Origin: Rhyzopertha dominica
Lineage: Eukaryota > Arthropoda > Insecta > Coleoptera > Bostrichidae
Direction: 5' to 3'
Assembly: GCA_025024175.1 (NCBI GenBank)
Contig: QCXZ01000137.1
Location: 8,184,001 to 8,248,000 of the forward strand
DNA length: 64,000 bases
Below the pieces are notes generated by a model. The model was not told the DNA's origin. It worked only from the letters and a program-made list of their open reading frames with translations, and searched no databases. This document shows positions 35,716 through 48,890 of the stretch, piece by piece (positions within the stretch are counted from its first letter, which is position 1; each line of letters opens with the position of its first letter). The position numbers and the translations under genes are program-made.

Positions 35716-36265
35716 ATTACTTCCGCATCTAACGGATAAGTATTGTATCGCGAAAAAAATTTTCAAAAATTTTTACTTAATAGCTTTAAAATTCCCGAAA
35801 ACGTTCACAAACAAAATTTCAGCTAAAAATTTCTTGTCTGAGTGTGGACGCGATAACTTTCAAAAGACTTAATATATGAACTTGAAATTTGGCATACATA
35901 TAAATCTCAACTACCCAAAGCGACCTATTGTTTTTGGGCTAAGTAAGGTATAGGAAAGGGGGTGAAATTGGGGGGAAACCACCCTTTTTGCAATTTTTTA
36001 TTTTTTTACTTTTTTCCTTTTAGTATGTGGTTAGCAGTATAACCGCGAGTATTATTCGTCCCTATAAATTCTCAGTGCAGCAAACTGTTTAGAAGATATT
36101 AGCAAAAAACCGTCACTTAAAAAACCGGGTTTTCCTATATATCTCCGAAAATACTTAATATATTCAAAAAGTTAAAATACCATCAGATAGGAAATAAAAA
36201 ATTTCTCACAAAAAGTGATGAAAATTGTGACATTTTAGAAATAATTCTAGAAAACTAGATTTTGG
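35716..36265 (-). repeat. Dispersed repeat, copy 2 (possible PLE 3' region)
   Basis: Matches 7,334-7,880 in the same order and orientation, from ATTACTTCCGCATCTAACGG at 35,716 through CTCAACTACCCAAAGCGACC to the ACCATCAGATAGGAAATAAA block and a little beyond; sequence then diverges. It lies 56 bp after the YqaJ-like fragment and downstream (in minus-strand sense) of the PLE endonuclease at 37.0 kb. Confidence 0.7.
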
Positions 36266-37042
36266 ACCCTGCCTACACGATTTCTTAAAATTTTGCTATT
36301 ATATAGAAAAACAAATTTCTGATCGAAAAGCACTCTTGCAATTTTTTTGTCAAGTCAATAATTTTCGAGTTATTTAGAAAAAAACGACGTACGTACGTTA
36401 TTGGTCGTATAATATAAGAAATAATAGCGTATTTTTTTTTCAAGTGGAACCATAGTGGCTCACCCAACCTAATAAATTAGTAATTTTTTATGCATCGAAT
36501 GGTACCAAAATTAAAAAAATCCGTTCAGTAGTTTTTGAACAGTTTACAAAAGAAAGAAGCAAAACTTTGGGATTGAAACGAAAGACCAGTAGTAGGCGCT
36601 GAAACAAAACTAGGGGACAAGTTTTCAAATAATTAGCGATTCCAAAGGTGCGGTTTTACATCTAATCTTAAAATTACAAAAATGGCACTTTTTAATAGTA
36701 TTCTTGGGTGTAGGAAATACAAATTTCATAATCACAGCACTCTAGATAATAAAATAATTTTTTTTCTTTGACGTTTATCAAATCTAACCAAAGTAGGTTT
36801 TTTGTACTTANAATTTACCACAAAATCCAAATATGTAGAAATATACCTAGTGCTCCATTTAAAAATCGAAAGTTAGGGTTATTTTCGGTAAAACCGGAAG
36901 TTACAAAAAGTAGTTCTTTACGTCATCAAACACCAATTTTCTGGTATAAAAAATATACCAAATGTTAAAGTATGAGTGTATGTGATTGTGATTATAGTGT
37001 TTGTATGTGTGTTTGGGTGTTCAAATGATAATGTTGTAGGTG
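36266..37042 (-). other. Probable 3' untranslated part of PLE remnant B
   Basis: AT-rich, without coding potential. It contains GTAACTTCCGGTTTTACCG on the minus strand near 36,888-36,906, just past the endonuclease stop. Assignment to the PLE rests on position between its stop codon and the dispersed repeat. Confidence 0.35.
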
Positions 37043-37640
37043 TTACTCAATCCGGGTACTTATATCTGTCGTGTCGTTTACACATGTGCTTTTTTGTATA
37101 TGCATCATTTCCAAATATTCTCTTTTACGTTTATGTGGTTCTGTAGCAATAATTTGATGATTTCGAAATCAAAAGTGTGATTAGTTAGTTCATAATGTTT
37201 TTTCAAAGCAGTGTGGTTGTCATTATATATTTTTATGTCGTTATATCCTGTTTTTTTTGTGTTGTCCCGTTAGTTCTATATATTGTTTGTTGCATTGTTT
37301 ACATTGTATACTGTATATAGTGTATGTTCTTGAATCGTGTTGTATTTTTGTTTGTAATGGTGTTTAACTGTTTAATTGTGTTTAATGCTTTATATGCAGT
37401 TTCAATATTATATGGTTTTAGTATGTTTTGTTATTATTATTATTATTGTACAGTTTTTCTGTTTGTTGTATTATGGAGTTGTATACTAGCTTAGTGATGT
37501 AATTGTTATTTTTTAGTATTTTAGTTATTATGTGCAAACTTTCATTTATAATTTCTGAACTAATTAATTTTATTACTTGGAGTATTGTATTGTTCAAGAC
37601 AGCTAGTTTTTGTTTGTAGGGGTAGTTAGAATATATATGT
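37043..37640 (-). pseudogene. Penelope-like element remnant B: connector and GIY-YIG endonuclease
   Basis: On the minus strand an open stretch from about 37,640 reads NYPYKQKLAVLNNTILQVIK and on to NYITKLVYNSII, the helical connector after PLE reverse transcriptase. A second open stretch reaches TIYSIQCKQCNKQYIELTGQ (37,262-37,321), the GIY-YIG motif with TIY and YIE replacing GIY and YIG. After frameshifts come TALKKHYELTNHTFDFE, then PHKRKREYLEMMHIQK and DTTDISTRIE with a stop at 37,043, the usual end of these proteins. The RT domain is absent upstream. Two or more frameshifts, internal stops and changed motif residues mean it is inactive. The plus strand here is conspicuously G/T-rich as a result. 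Confidence 0.75.
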
Positions 37641-38861
37641 ATGCATTATTTGTATTAGGCATTATTATGTATTAGATTATTGCATATACCGTAAATAAAG
37701 ATGTGAAATCGGTGAGAGTGATAAGTCAACCGCCCGGTACGCGCCTATAGTAAGTTCGTGATATTGTATTATATTGTATATGTATAGTTTATGTTTTAAT
37801 TTGTAATAAACTCCACGGACAAACCATTTCTGTGTGTGCTTTTATTGCAAGTAAACTACCTACCCTTATAATTCTAGCGTTGTTTAAAACGTGACGAAAA
37901 CTGCATTTAGAAATTCGGGTTTTTAGCAATGCTAGTAGTCAATTATACGCTGAGGACATACTCTGCATTATAACGGAAACGCAGCAGACCAAACATCTTA
38001 AATACTTAACCAATTGAGATACAGAATAGGACAATTACCGTGGCATACCTGAGAAACGGTCGCTCGTTGGTCAGTTATCTAAGTGAAGGGGTGACATCCC
38101 TGAGGGGCGTGTCACTTAACCGAATATCTAACTAAACTCAAAAATAAAGAAAAAAACTATTTTTTGAACTTTTGCATTCCTAAGTTTAGATAAATACCGA
38201 GTGAACTATGATCTGATTTACCTAGGATTTGCCATAAAAAGTGTTATTTTGGCAGTTTTTAACTTTTATTTAATTACTTTCTATTTTTTGTAACTTGTAG
38301 ACAAAAAAATCTCAAAAACGAATCATAGTTCATTAGGGAATATAATCAGAAACACATCCTGAAAAATTCGCGAAATTTGAATGACCCAATTTTGAGTTGC
38401 ACATGATTTTTATTCCCATGCTTTTCTTATGGACACTTTAGGTGTATCCAACAGCCTTAACCCTATTATAAAGGGGTGCGAAGATACAAACCTACAAAAA
38501 AAATTATAGGAAACGTACGATTTTGGACAATGTTTTATATACGACAAAATATGCAATTCGTCGAGACGTGCACGACTTTTTATAAATGAATTACCCAAAA
38601 TTTAAAAATTTTTAATGCCATTAATCACGATAAAAACCAAGTAGTACGAAAAAACAGCTGNAAGAACACGTGAAACGTGGGTAAATGCTGGAGGCATACC
38701 AGAAACAAGATTTGGGTGGACACACGAATCAAAAAACCATGCCAGGCTTTTATAGATGACCTATCCTGGAGCTTAGAGAATTGCTTACGAAACGGCAGGT
38801 TAATCATAGTTCATATAGTTTCTGAGGATGGGTTTGTCCCTTAATATTTCAGGCTCAAAAG
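37641..38861. other. Spacer, no recognised gene
   Basis: AT-rich with a GC-richer patch at about 38,030-38,130. The 11-mer ATCATAGTTCA occurs three times (38,202-38,213 inverted, 38,321 and 38,802 direct), possibly part of an unrecognised element. One N lies at 38,661. Confidence 0.3.
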
Positions 38862-39635
38862 TCGAATAATGGGGTATAAGATACTTTTCTGGAAAAATAT
38901 GTTTTGTGAAGCTAAAGGTATGCTAATGCTAATTCAAAAATATTTAATATATATTTATATATATATATATATTTATATTTAATGCCCTAAAAAAAATTAT
39001 TGTAAATTGGCGGGAGACAACGCCCCTCTTTAAACGCGGCCAGTACATACGTCATCATGACGTATGTACTGGTCGAACGTTTGACAACAGAGAAAGGCAA
39101 TCAGCTGACGGACATGTCCGTAACCAATGACAAATGATAGCATGACAGTGAAAGACGAAAGTGCACGTGTTTGTGTTTGGTTATGTATAGTACTCGCAGA
39201 TTTTGCTATTTGTTATTTGATGTTGTGATCAATACGCGGTAAGCTACTCGAATCAGTCTTTATGCTTCCTGATGATATTTTGCCTACAAACTGAGAAATG
39301 GTATTAATACACCCAGTTTTCGACAACTCTAAAGTACCCATTAGTTTAGGTTATGTTTACATAAACATACGATCATGTAAATAAACTTGGCAAGGACATA
39401 CAATGATGCCAAGTGTGCAACAGACTGAATACGATTGGCTGGAAAGAAGCGCGAATTCGGCACGTCTTTGAAACCAGGACGAACGGACCCTTCAGATTTG
39501 TAATTGGTATAAACTATTCGTATGTAATTTTTTTAAATAACTGATGGTTGTATTAGGATAGTAAAGCAAAATAGAAACATTATAAGTGATTGCCTTGTTC
39601 AGTTTCAATAGTTGTCTTATACCCCATTATCACGA
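38862..39635. mobile_element. Putative non-autonomous DNA element with 16-bp inverted termini
   Basis: ATAATGGGGTATAAGA at 38,866-38,881 is repeated as its exact complement at 39,615-39,630, with partly matching TCG just outside both. Inside are an AT microsatellite (38,940-38,982) and a strong palindrome (39,040-39,072), and no coding capacity. I see no clear target duplication, so the ends could also be the inner edges of two facing elements. Confidence 0.5.
39040..39072. repeat. Perfect 15-bp palindrome with 3-nt loop
   Basis: CCAGTACATACGTCA (39,040-39,054), loop TCA, then its exact complement (39,058-39,072). Imperfect pairing continues outward (AAACG near 39,032 against CGTTT near 39,078). 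This could be a fused head-to-head terminal repeat. Confidence 0.85.
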
Positions 39636-42600
39636 AGATATGGATATCAAAAGATATGAAGACTGATTCGTCCAAAATTGTAGTCCGATTTAGTATGGGC
39701 AATGTTTCAGACCATAATAGGCAAATGGATGAAAGAAGATTAACAGAAATGTGCTCCGGTTACCCTACTGCTATTGACAGTCTAACCTTTTCGTACTCAT
39801 ATGGTCTGAAACACAGAAGTTTGTATTTCAAAATAATAAACTGATTAAGGTGGTGGAAGTACTATTTTACTTGGCAGAAGGCTATCGAAAATGTGCTAAA
39901 AGAGAAGAATAATGGTGGTAGTTATGGTCGGATTGCATTAGCAGTAGACTCACGTCATCATTTTTATGTTAACGCCATCAAGTTGCTATAACCTTTAGGC
40001 AAATGTATTTGGAAATTGTGAAGATTTCTAACGGCCGAGTTGGCAGATATGCCTTGTATTTATTATGACGTACGCACTCTAGACCACCTAATAGAAGTAC
40101 AAGTCTAACGGCATATTATAAATTTTACTACTACTCTTGCTACTTTTATCAAATTATTCCGCTGAATTCTCAGACACGGTGACCGCGTCATATTTAAATG
40201 AATTAAGTACGTAATAAAAAGTTGATTAGATTATTTGCTATTTCTTTAACATCATTGTTATCAATTCGTTCAAGGCAAAAAATTGGCAATGTTTTGTTTA
40301 AAACGATGCATTGTCTTGTTGCAAAAATGGGTGAGTGTGGTTTTACAACTGGGGGTAAAAATGAAGAATAAAGATAAGGGATCGGTGCGTTGCTAGGACA
40401 ACTAAGAGAGGGTCATACGAAAAACAACCTCAAGCAACTGAACAAGTGCACAGGCAACTGATATAATTGCTCAAGACGGTAAATTTTAAATCTAATCACA
40501 CTTTCGCTAATGCAGCGTTCCAAAATGGACTTTTGCAAATCACTCCAAAAAATAGATAAGATAAGAATGGTTGAACGCTGATATACAGTCAAGGTAAGAA
40601 AAATCTGTAATTTTCAATTTTGTGCAGATATGTGATGAAAATTTACCAATACAATAATGTCTGCGAAGAAGAAAACGGAGAGTAGCATGACACACGTTTA
40701 AAAATTATATATCAGCTAAACGTGAATGTTTACATTCTGGCCATATTCCATTCCCGACTCTACCATTTATAACAAATAACACTCCAAAATTTCCTAAATT
40801 TGCAACAAATTTCTGAATGTTCATAATGAAATCCAGTAATTGAAAACCTCACGTTTCCGGCTTACACAAAGCATCATACTCCGACTTCATCCGGTAAATC
40901 TATTTGTAGGATAAGGTTTCAGATCGATTTAAACAAATTCAGAGTGTTTGTTTTAGGCGTCGATGGCGGGGTGGGATCACGTGTAACAGGTCGTATCACA
41001 TTTTCAGGCTGCGACCAACGTGCTGAATTCTCTCCCGTTGTGATTAATCTGGATGCCGCGCAAACAAGTTTAGCACGAATTACCAGTCCTTGTGTAAACG
41101 TCCTGAGCAAGAGAGCGGGGCTAGAAGGAAAAGGAAATGATGATCTGACATGAAATGTAATAAATAATATATACCAACAGTAAATATATTTCAGTCATCG
41201 AAAACAATGTTTAGAGGAAAATTAAATTACGGTTTATTGTGCCTACTGAAGAATTAAACAAGTTTCTACTTGAAGCACCAAAGCGAGTTTAAGATTTGGC
41301 GAATTTTGAGCACCAGGAGATTAATGTTTATTGCCTGTTTATTTAGGGATATTACTACTTGGGAATATATACAGCATACTGAAGAAAGGAATTGCACAAC
41401 ATAGAAATAAAAGATATTGAGGAGTATAACAGACCAATCACTGTAAGTTCTTTGAACACTGAGAGACATTCAGAGCTTTCATAGTAATTAATAAGCCAAA
41501 TGAAAAATCTGACTACTGAAATATACGCCAGAAATACTAAATGAATACTCCCATATCGTAAAATCACCTGTTTTTTTTCCTTAAATTATCGTAATTGGAA
41601 ACGTGCAAATCAAGTTAATGAGAAAGGTACGATTGGAATCTTGCCATCAAAAACGGAAAGTGGAAACGTGTAATCTTGAGAACATTTCCCAAAAGTAAAA
41701 GCAAATGTAAGCATAGAAACAGAGTTATCAATTTACCTTAATCTATTTAAAAGCTGTCAAAGAGTGAATTCATAACATTCAGAAGCGTCAACAGATATGA
41801 TTTTAAACATTTGAAGCGATTCAAAATCGAATCTAACAAGCTAAAATACTGTACAAAGAACTAAATACGAATACCATTAGAAATCTCATTTGTAAAAATT
41901 TGGAAAATATAATATAAAATAAATGTGGATGAAAAATAAATGCAGAATCTACACGCGTTGGTTGACTAAAGCTTTAGAGGGTGAACCTTCACTCACTACA
42001 ATTTGGTATACTTTCCAGTTTTAGCACCATAGTGCAATCACGTATTCACTTATGACAGCAATGACATCTTTTGTATAAATCTAGACTCTGTGGTGTTATT
42101 TTTCGAATTTGTAATAAATATTGCAAAAATGAGTGAGGAATTTTGGGTTTTTTCAGGAGAGAAATAAATGAAATACATAGGGCGAGTGTGATTTTGGTAA
42201 GAAAAGAGTAGCTAACACAAGTAAATACTAGTACCAAAAACGATCAAATAGAACCATCAATTCATTATAATTTAGCGGAAAAAAATCGCATACATATACA
42301 TTTTTGGTATCCACAAATAGCTCACACATCCCGTATTTTGCCTTGGTCATTATGTAAATATTTTCCATTGCAAGAATGACATCCCGAATCATCAGCAGAC
42401 TGCTTTCATAAAATTGTTCTTATTCGGACAAATCTTGAATTGAAAAATATCTTTTTCTTCAAGTCTTCGACCTTGATGCTGCTTATTCCTGGTAGACGCT
42501 ATAGATCTTCTTGCGTTTGGAGTTATGCGCTTCCGAAAACTTGGCTTAGACCATAGTGCATAAGGAGGCGTTTATAAGTTCCCAAAAAATAATTAATTTC

Positions 42601-44960
42601 TCCATTATAAAATGTTTTCAAAGCAGCCATTATATAGTTATCTGGGGGTTAGTTGGTAGATGGTAATATCGTCAAGAACATTATTTCCTTTGGCTTTTAA
42701 AATCACGTACCAAATTTCTTGTCTTGCCCCACTAGAATCAGAGTAAAGGCTTTTTCTCAGTAAGACGCGTTTTATTTCGATTAAAGCTGTTAAATTACTC
42801 CGTGAATATATCCTGAAGATTGGAAGTGGAACTTCTTTTTAAATTGTTTATTAGCTGTTTTTCGATGAAAAATCATCAAATCTCACTTGCGATCATGCAC
42901 AAGACACCTATTTCAACCAACGTTATCGAACCAATTTGGCCTTTTTCTCTCAGTGTAAGAACCTCATGNTATTTTAACTTAGGTAACAACTCAGAGCTTA
43001 CTCTTATTTCGCCGATAATACCTTCTAACAATGTGAAAAATTCATCTAGGTTTTCTTTGCTGACTGGAGGTGTGAATTTTTCCGCTCATTTCCTAAGTGT
43101 TATGTAAGAATTCGCTTTCTTCCGATTCAATGATTTGTAAAAAATTTTTCTTCGACTTTTTTAAGAATATCTAAATAATATATAAGCAAACACAATATTG
43201 CGCCTGCAAGCTAACTTATTTTCTTATCAATGACAGGCTTATAACTATTTGTAGTTTGTATGTTTTTTCTTCCCACGATCCATACCCTCTAACCACATAT
43301 TTTATAACATGTATATGTATATATATGATATACAATGTATGACTTATGCTTATATTTTTTCATAAGTGTCCTTTGTGTTTTTGGAAGCTAACGTGTCGTA
43401 TCCATCGTAGCCAATTTCGACAAACTTTAATATTAGTTTGATAAAGCCACCATAAAACAATTACCCGTTATACGAAGTAACCGTATTTATTTACATATTG
43501 AATTGGCTTACCAAGGTAACGGACCGCAATCAAAATCGAGCATTTGACTAAAACATCAGCTTTAGAAGTCTGAAATTAGTGGATTTGATTCCAATATCAG
43601 ATACCTTCCACTAAGAAGACTACCGCTGCAGATTTTCCATTTATGTAACCATCTTTGTGCTTTGAGGTGTTCCACTCCTCTTTCGGGCTGAAAATCCTTA
43701 CACCGCAGCCTGTGGGAACCGAGGTAGAGAAAAGTATGATTAAAAAAGGGCAAGTCTTAAAATTCCAAGATTGCCAGACATGCCCTGAATAATAATCCCG
43801 ATATTGCGGATTGCGAGACCCGCCGTCTGAGGAAGGTTCCAAATAGAAATAAAGAAGCTTAGCCTGTCGTTCAATCACGTCCGTAGGCCTCTGACATTCA
43901 ACGTCTTCCGATGCGAGAGGTCCCAACAGCACGGCGGCGCATCGAAACAAAAGGTGATAAGTCACCTTTATGGGCTTATCGCGAAGCAAAGAACGGGAGG
44001 TAACGGTGTCGATAAATAATCGGGAATAACCCGTTTGAAAATTAATTAGGGACGATTCGCTCCGTTATATCGACGCGAGCGTGTGTGTAAAAGACATTTT
44101 ATTTTTTAAGAATAACCTCATTGACTGTAAACAGCGGTGGAGTGAGAGAGATAATTAACCGGCAATAATTTACAGCTTCGGCTCTCTATAAACTCACAGG
44201 TAAAGGTACTTGACAAAATCCAAGCGCTAAACGGCGTGTCGATTTGTGTAATGGAGAAACGTAATCCCGGTGATTTATAACGGGTGATAAAATGCGCGGA
44301 TACAGGTGCACGGATAGTACTCGCTGATCTCTTGAAAGGAGTCGTAAATTGCGTAATTTTCTTATGATGTCACTCTCTAGGAACACCGTTATGTCGCATA
44401 CGTCGGGCTTCCTACCGGACTGACCGTCGCATTCTACAGAATGTCGCTATAAATAAGAAACGCAAAAGCGCAAAAATACGGCCTAAACGCGTCTGGAATC
44501 TGCGTTGATAACAAATTTTACAATGAAATTTCTATCTAAAAATTCAAACTGAAAAAAGAGCTGTCAAAAGATTCGATAGATGCAACACAAACACAAAACT
44601 CTACTAACAAAATGGATATTACACACATGTCTGTGTATAATACCTGCCAGGTAATGCAAAGATTGTTACTTTTGCATCTAAAGAGGAAGAAATTGATTTG
44701 ACTGCAAATTAAAAAAAATATGGCAAAAGAACCCAGAAAAGTAGCCAATGATCCAGGACTTTCACCAAGAACAAGCGGCATCAAAGTCGAAGAACTTAAA
44801 AACTTCATCATCCGAAAGTAAAAACTATTTTTCAATTCAAGATTTGACTGAATAAGAATTTCTTAAAAACAGTAACATCTGATTAGGCGGAATGTCAGTT
44901 TTGTAATGTAAAATAATTACATGATGAATGAGGCGAAATACGAGAAGTGTGGGTTGTTTG
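39636..44960. other. Spacer without recognised genes; GC-richer island 43,560-44,480
   Basis: Includes a perfect 14-bp inverted repeat TGTTTCAGACCATA (39,703-39,716) with its complement at 39,800-39,813. The island at 43.6-44.5 kb has a 130-codon minus frame (43,597-43,989) matching nothing I know; neighbouring frames are also open, so stop scarcity from base composition is the simpler explanation. The plus frame at 42,820-43,107 (95 codons, with an N) is unrecognised too. Confidence 0.3.
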
Positions 44961-44962
44961 TG

Positions 44963-44968
44963 TATATA

Positions 44969-45032
<64 letters not shown>
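44963..45032. repeat. (TA)n microsatellite
   Basis: About 70 bp of nearly pure TA dinucleotides with one interruption (CTATA) near the start. Confidence 0.95.
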
Positions 45033-45035
<3 letters not shown>

Positions 45036-48000
45036 ATGAAGAAAATATGTATGCGATTTTTTCGCTAAATTATAATGGACTGATTTATTGATGATATTAT
45101 TTTAGCTGCTTTTTATTTAATAAAGATACCTACATATTTTGTGATACAAGAACTTTTGTTTAATTTACGTCTATTATGGAAGAATAAATAGTCGTTTGTT
45201 TAGATGAATACAGATTATTCCGCATATTGCATAATGTGGTAAATATTCCACTTCACGATATTACCGTATTCCACAATGTCTCACCAATTTGTGGGAGTCT
45301 GAAAGGTGCAATTTTAACATACAAGTTTCAACGATTCTCGCTACTATTAGGAAAATCGTATCCAACTCTTGTATAAAAAAGCCTAATTCGTAAACGTCAT
45401 TTTTTACCTTTTATTATTATACCTATGTATTCCACACTCCGGACTGCTAAAGATATCGATAGTAATATCTCTATATACCTGAGCAATCCAACATTTCGTA
45501 AAATTTGTAACCAAATTAGTCTAGTCAAAGTCAAATGAGTTTCTAGTTTCTAAAAATCATAAATGGAATAACTAAAACAGTACAGTACTGCAGGTAACGT
45601 CTGACACTTATCTACTGAGGTACCATAATGGAAAAAAATATTTTTTTAGCACGAGATTCCCAAGGCTTAGTATTGGGACCTCTTCTTTTTACACATGTAT
45701 TTATAAATTGTGCTCTATAGTTTTATAATAATAAATGTCTTGATTGAAAATTTCTTCAGCGACACTAAAAACTTTTTGTGTGACGTACGTAAACAATCTA
45801 GTCCTAAACAAAATAAACTCCAGTGAGCCAACAAATAGTGATGTATATTTTCGTGGTTGTTGAAGACATCTAGCGTAAATTAGTATAAGCTGCGTCTTTG
45901 CTTCTTCCGTTGTTTCTTATCAAGTACGAGAGCCAAATTTTGCACAAGCAACCAACATTATTTAAATACATTATCTAGTAGTTAGGAATTATAACTTTCT
46001 TTACAAAAAGCACGCTATAACCGGGGCTAAGACGAAATATACTTGAAGGCTCCAGATATTGGAAACATAAAACATCGACTGGAAAAAAAAAGAAGTCGGC
46101 TTGCACAATCAGACAAGCACTATGTGACTGGTACTTTCTTCCAATGAATTTAGAGCAATTATTTATAAAGATGCAATCTTCAATCCAGAATACAAGTGTT
46201 GAGCCAATTAATAAAAAAATGGATTAAATGACGTCGTTTTGTAGCATTAATTGATTTTATGAATTCCAAGACTTCCACAGGGAAAGATGCATGATGCGTT
46301 CAGAAATTCGTACAACAAAACGAAAGCTTAATTACGCTTCCAGCATAATAGGCATTCGATTCATGTCCTTAGTAATGAGGATTATGTTTTAGAAACAATC
46401 GTCTTCCCTGTTGCCTGAAATACCGAGGAAGTAATAGAATCGCATAGTTTACTGTCTTGCATCTAGCAGTTTGACGGCGTAACTCGCGAAGTCTCTATTT
46501 ACATCGCTCGTTAGCAACCAGAGATACCGGTCTTCAGCGGCGCACTCTAAAAACATAACGAGAAAGCCGGAGTTTCTCCATTTCCGTCGACAACGGTTAT
46601 AAAATACACCTGAAGCTTTTTACATTTATTGACTAACGAACGCGACTTTTAGGGACGCTGCAGTGTTATAAATCTGGCGCGTCGTGCGGACCCAACTGCA
46701 GCGGCGGTGGTGCCGGACAGGGCATTTTGGTCCTTAAAGAAAACGGAAGATTGGATTTGAGATAATCAGTGGAGGCAGCGTGAAATTGTCATTCTTACTT
46801 TCAGTTGTTTCGATACTTTGGGTGGATTTGATGCTAACCATCAGAAGATTTTTTGCACCATCCTAATATTTTAACAACTTTGTCTATTGCTACTTGTTAA
46901 TTAAAAGAGATTATCCTCGAAGGTGACGACAGAAGCGAAAAATCATCATCACATACCTCATTAGACAAATGACAAACGATCGACATAAATTTAATTTAGT
47001 TTACTTTACTTACATTTCCAGAGACCCTGCTGCTAGAAAGTGTGAAAAACGATACTTGGTAACAGAGTTTGGCAAAGTACCCAAAGAAAATACATACCAA
47101 GTAATTAATACTGACCTATATAAGCGCTTGAAGTAACAAGTGATGCCTTTATCTGAAAACTCAATTATAACGTGAAGTAAAACCCCAATAACGTGCATTA
47201 GTATTATATATGTAGTAAAAATTATTAATAATACCTACATATTTATACCTGATATAATAATCACCGAAATAGCTATCATATCATTTCAGTGCACACGATT
47301 TTATATGTAAACCATTGCTTTATTACATTAATAAGTCATTAGCATTATATCATCACTGGACATAATGTTGCTTTTGGTGTTTTCCAATGTTAAATCTGAA
47401 AAATCATATTTGTAATGCATCTGTATTACCGGAGGGTATTTTTCATCCCGTGCTGGCCATTGGCGTCAGCACTTCATTGAAACAATGTGCAAATTTGGAA
47501 TGAATGGGTACTCCAATCGCTACAATTTCAAAAAGGCTGATTATCCATTTCAACAGCTGCATACGACTGATTGGTATTTATTGGGCGTTATAGGGGATAT
47601 CAACAAATTATGCCCTGAATTTAAAAATATACTATATTTCATATTAATTAATGCTATCGCTTCCAACGCTCGCGTTAAACACTGCCATAGATACAACTCG
47701 CCGTGGTTTTACTGTTGGAAAATCGATACATAATAATCCAAAACAATTTTAATGAAGTAAGTGGTGTTATATTGCAATTCCAGTACAGGTTTATGGCAAA
47801 AAACATGCACAAGTAAACTTTTGACACATCTGACCAACCACTTCATTTTGCTTCAAAAGTTTGAACATTACTTACCTGAAAGACAGCAATTAGTAAAGTA
47901 TATCGTACTATTTTGTGTCGATCTCCACAATGATCAAACGTGGGCCTTTTATTTCTCCACGATGCTTTTGCAAGTTACTGTAATATTCATTACGATGCGT

Positions 48001-48410
48001 TTGTTCTAATTTAATTTAGTATATTCTGTACGCAGTTTAAATGTTCCTGTTACTGGGTGTCTGGCTATTGGAAAATAAAATATTATTGTTAAAAATATTA
48101 TTATAGTCACTGTTATCGTCTTTCCGAAAATATAAAAGATCATTAGTATGCACTGCAGCTAACTAATTTATAGTTTATCAATTATTTTCAGTTACTAGAA
48201 AGTAATGTACTACTTCATGTATTTTGAAATGTACTTAAAGTACAAATTAAGGTTCACTAGTAAAAACAAATATAAAATTCTAAAATTTTCGTGAAAAGTG
48301 CCTAGTATCAAGCACTAAGTTTTCCATGAACTTGAAGTACCTACTAAAGTACATCTCTGCTTGATATGTATATATGTAGCTCAACGTCTATTCACCTTGC
48401 AGTCAAATAT
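45033..48410. other. AT-rich spacer; GC-richer island about 46,450-46,770
   Basis: No gene is recognised. Two neighbouring plus frames (47,485-47,733 and 47,761-48,009, 82 codons each) have no motif I know. The 46.5 kb island (for example CTGCAGCGGCGGTGGTGCCG) resembles the other candidate regulatory islands. Confidence 0.3.
47870..47890 (-). promoter_or_regulatory. Candidate recursive splice site
   Basis: On the minus strand TTGCTGTCTTTCAG is followed at once by GTAAGTA (junction 47875/47876). Confidence 0.25.
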
Positions 48411-48890
48411 TGTCATATATTGAATTTATTCTAAATTCATTTAATTAGATCGTTACACATTCTAGAACAAAACGTTTACTAATTATGTCAGCATATTTGT
48501 GTCATTGCACTTCCCGCTAGCACCGAGTATAATGCTAGCGCAGTATTATGACGTATTAGCGAGTTGAGTATAAATACTCGGATAAATCAATCGTGAATAA
48601 CTAGGAACCGGGAAATAGAGTACCGCACAATGTAAAACGTTGTCCCTCTGGCAGGAGCTAGCCCTCCTAGCACAATGTAAGTAAGAAGGTAAATTATTCA
48701 GTAGTCATTCTAATATATTTCTGTGTTACAGTTATTAATGTGTATTTTATGTTACTTGTTCTACAGATTTCTTTGTTAATAAATAGTTGTTTAGAACCTA
48801 AGTCGTATCTCTCCTGCCTTCGCCCCTAGTTCTTTGTTTCAGGTAATCACTAGCACAACGGCGCACAGCCCAAGTCCGAGGGTTGTGACA
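48411..48890 (+). mobile_element. Solo LTR of a Ty3/gypsy-type retrotransposon
   Basis: The 480-bp unit begins TGTCA and ends TGACA (5-bp inverted ends) and is flanked by ATAT on both sides (48,407-48,410 and 48,891-48,894), a 4-bp target duplication. It contains a TATA box TATAAATA (48,569-48,576) and a polyadenylation signal AATAAA (48,779-48,784) about 210 bp later, the normal U3-R order. No internal element sequence is present, so the rest was probably lost by LTR-LTR recombination. An alternative start TGTCA at 48,487 lacks a matching duplication. Its sequence differs from the LTR at 0.9 kb. Confidence 0.7.

Noticed and set aside
43597..43989. 130-codon minus-strand open frame, one of the longest in the window
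   Set aside because: No recognisable motif, no splice or promoter context, and neighbouring frames are also open because this island is GC-richer; chance is the simpler explanation.
44837..45037. 66-codon minus frame of alternating Ile-Tyr
   Set aside because: It is only the translation of the (TA)n microsatellite.
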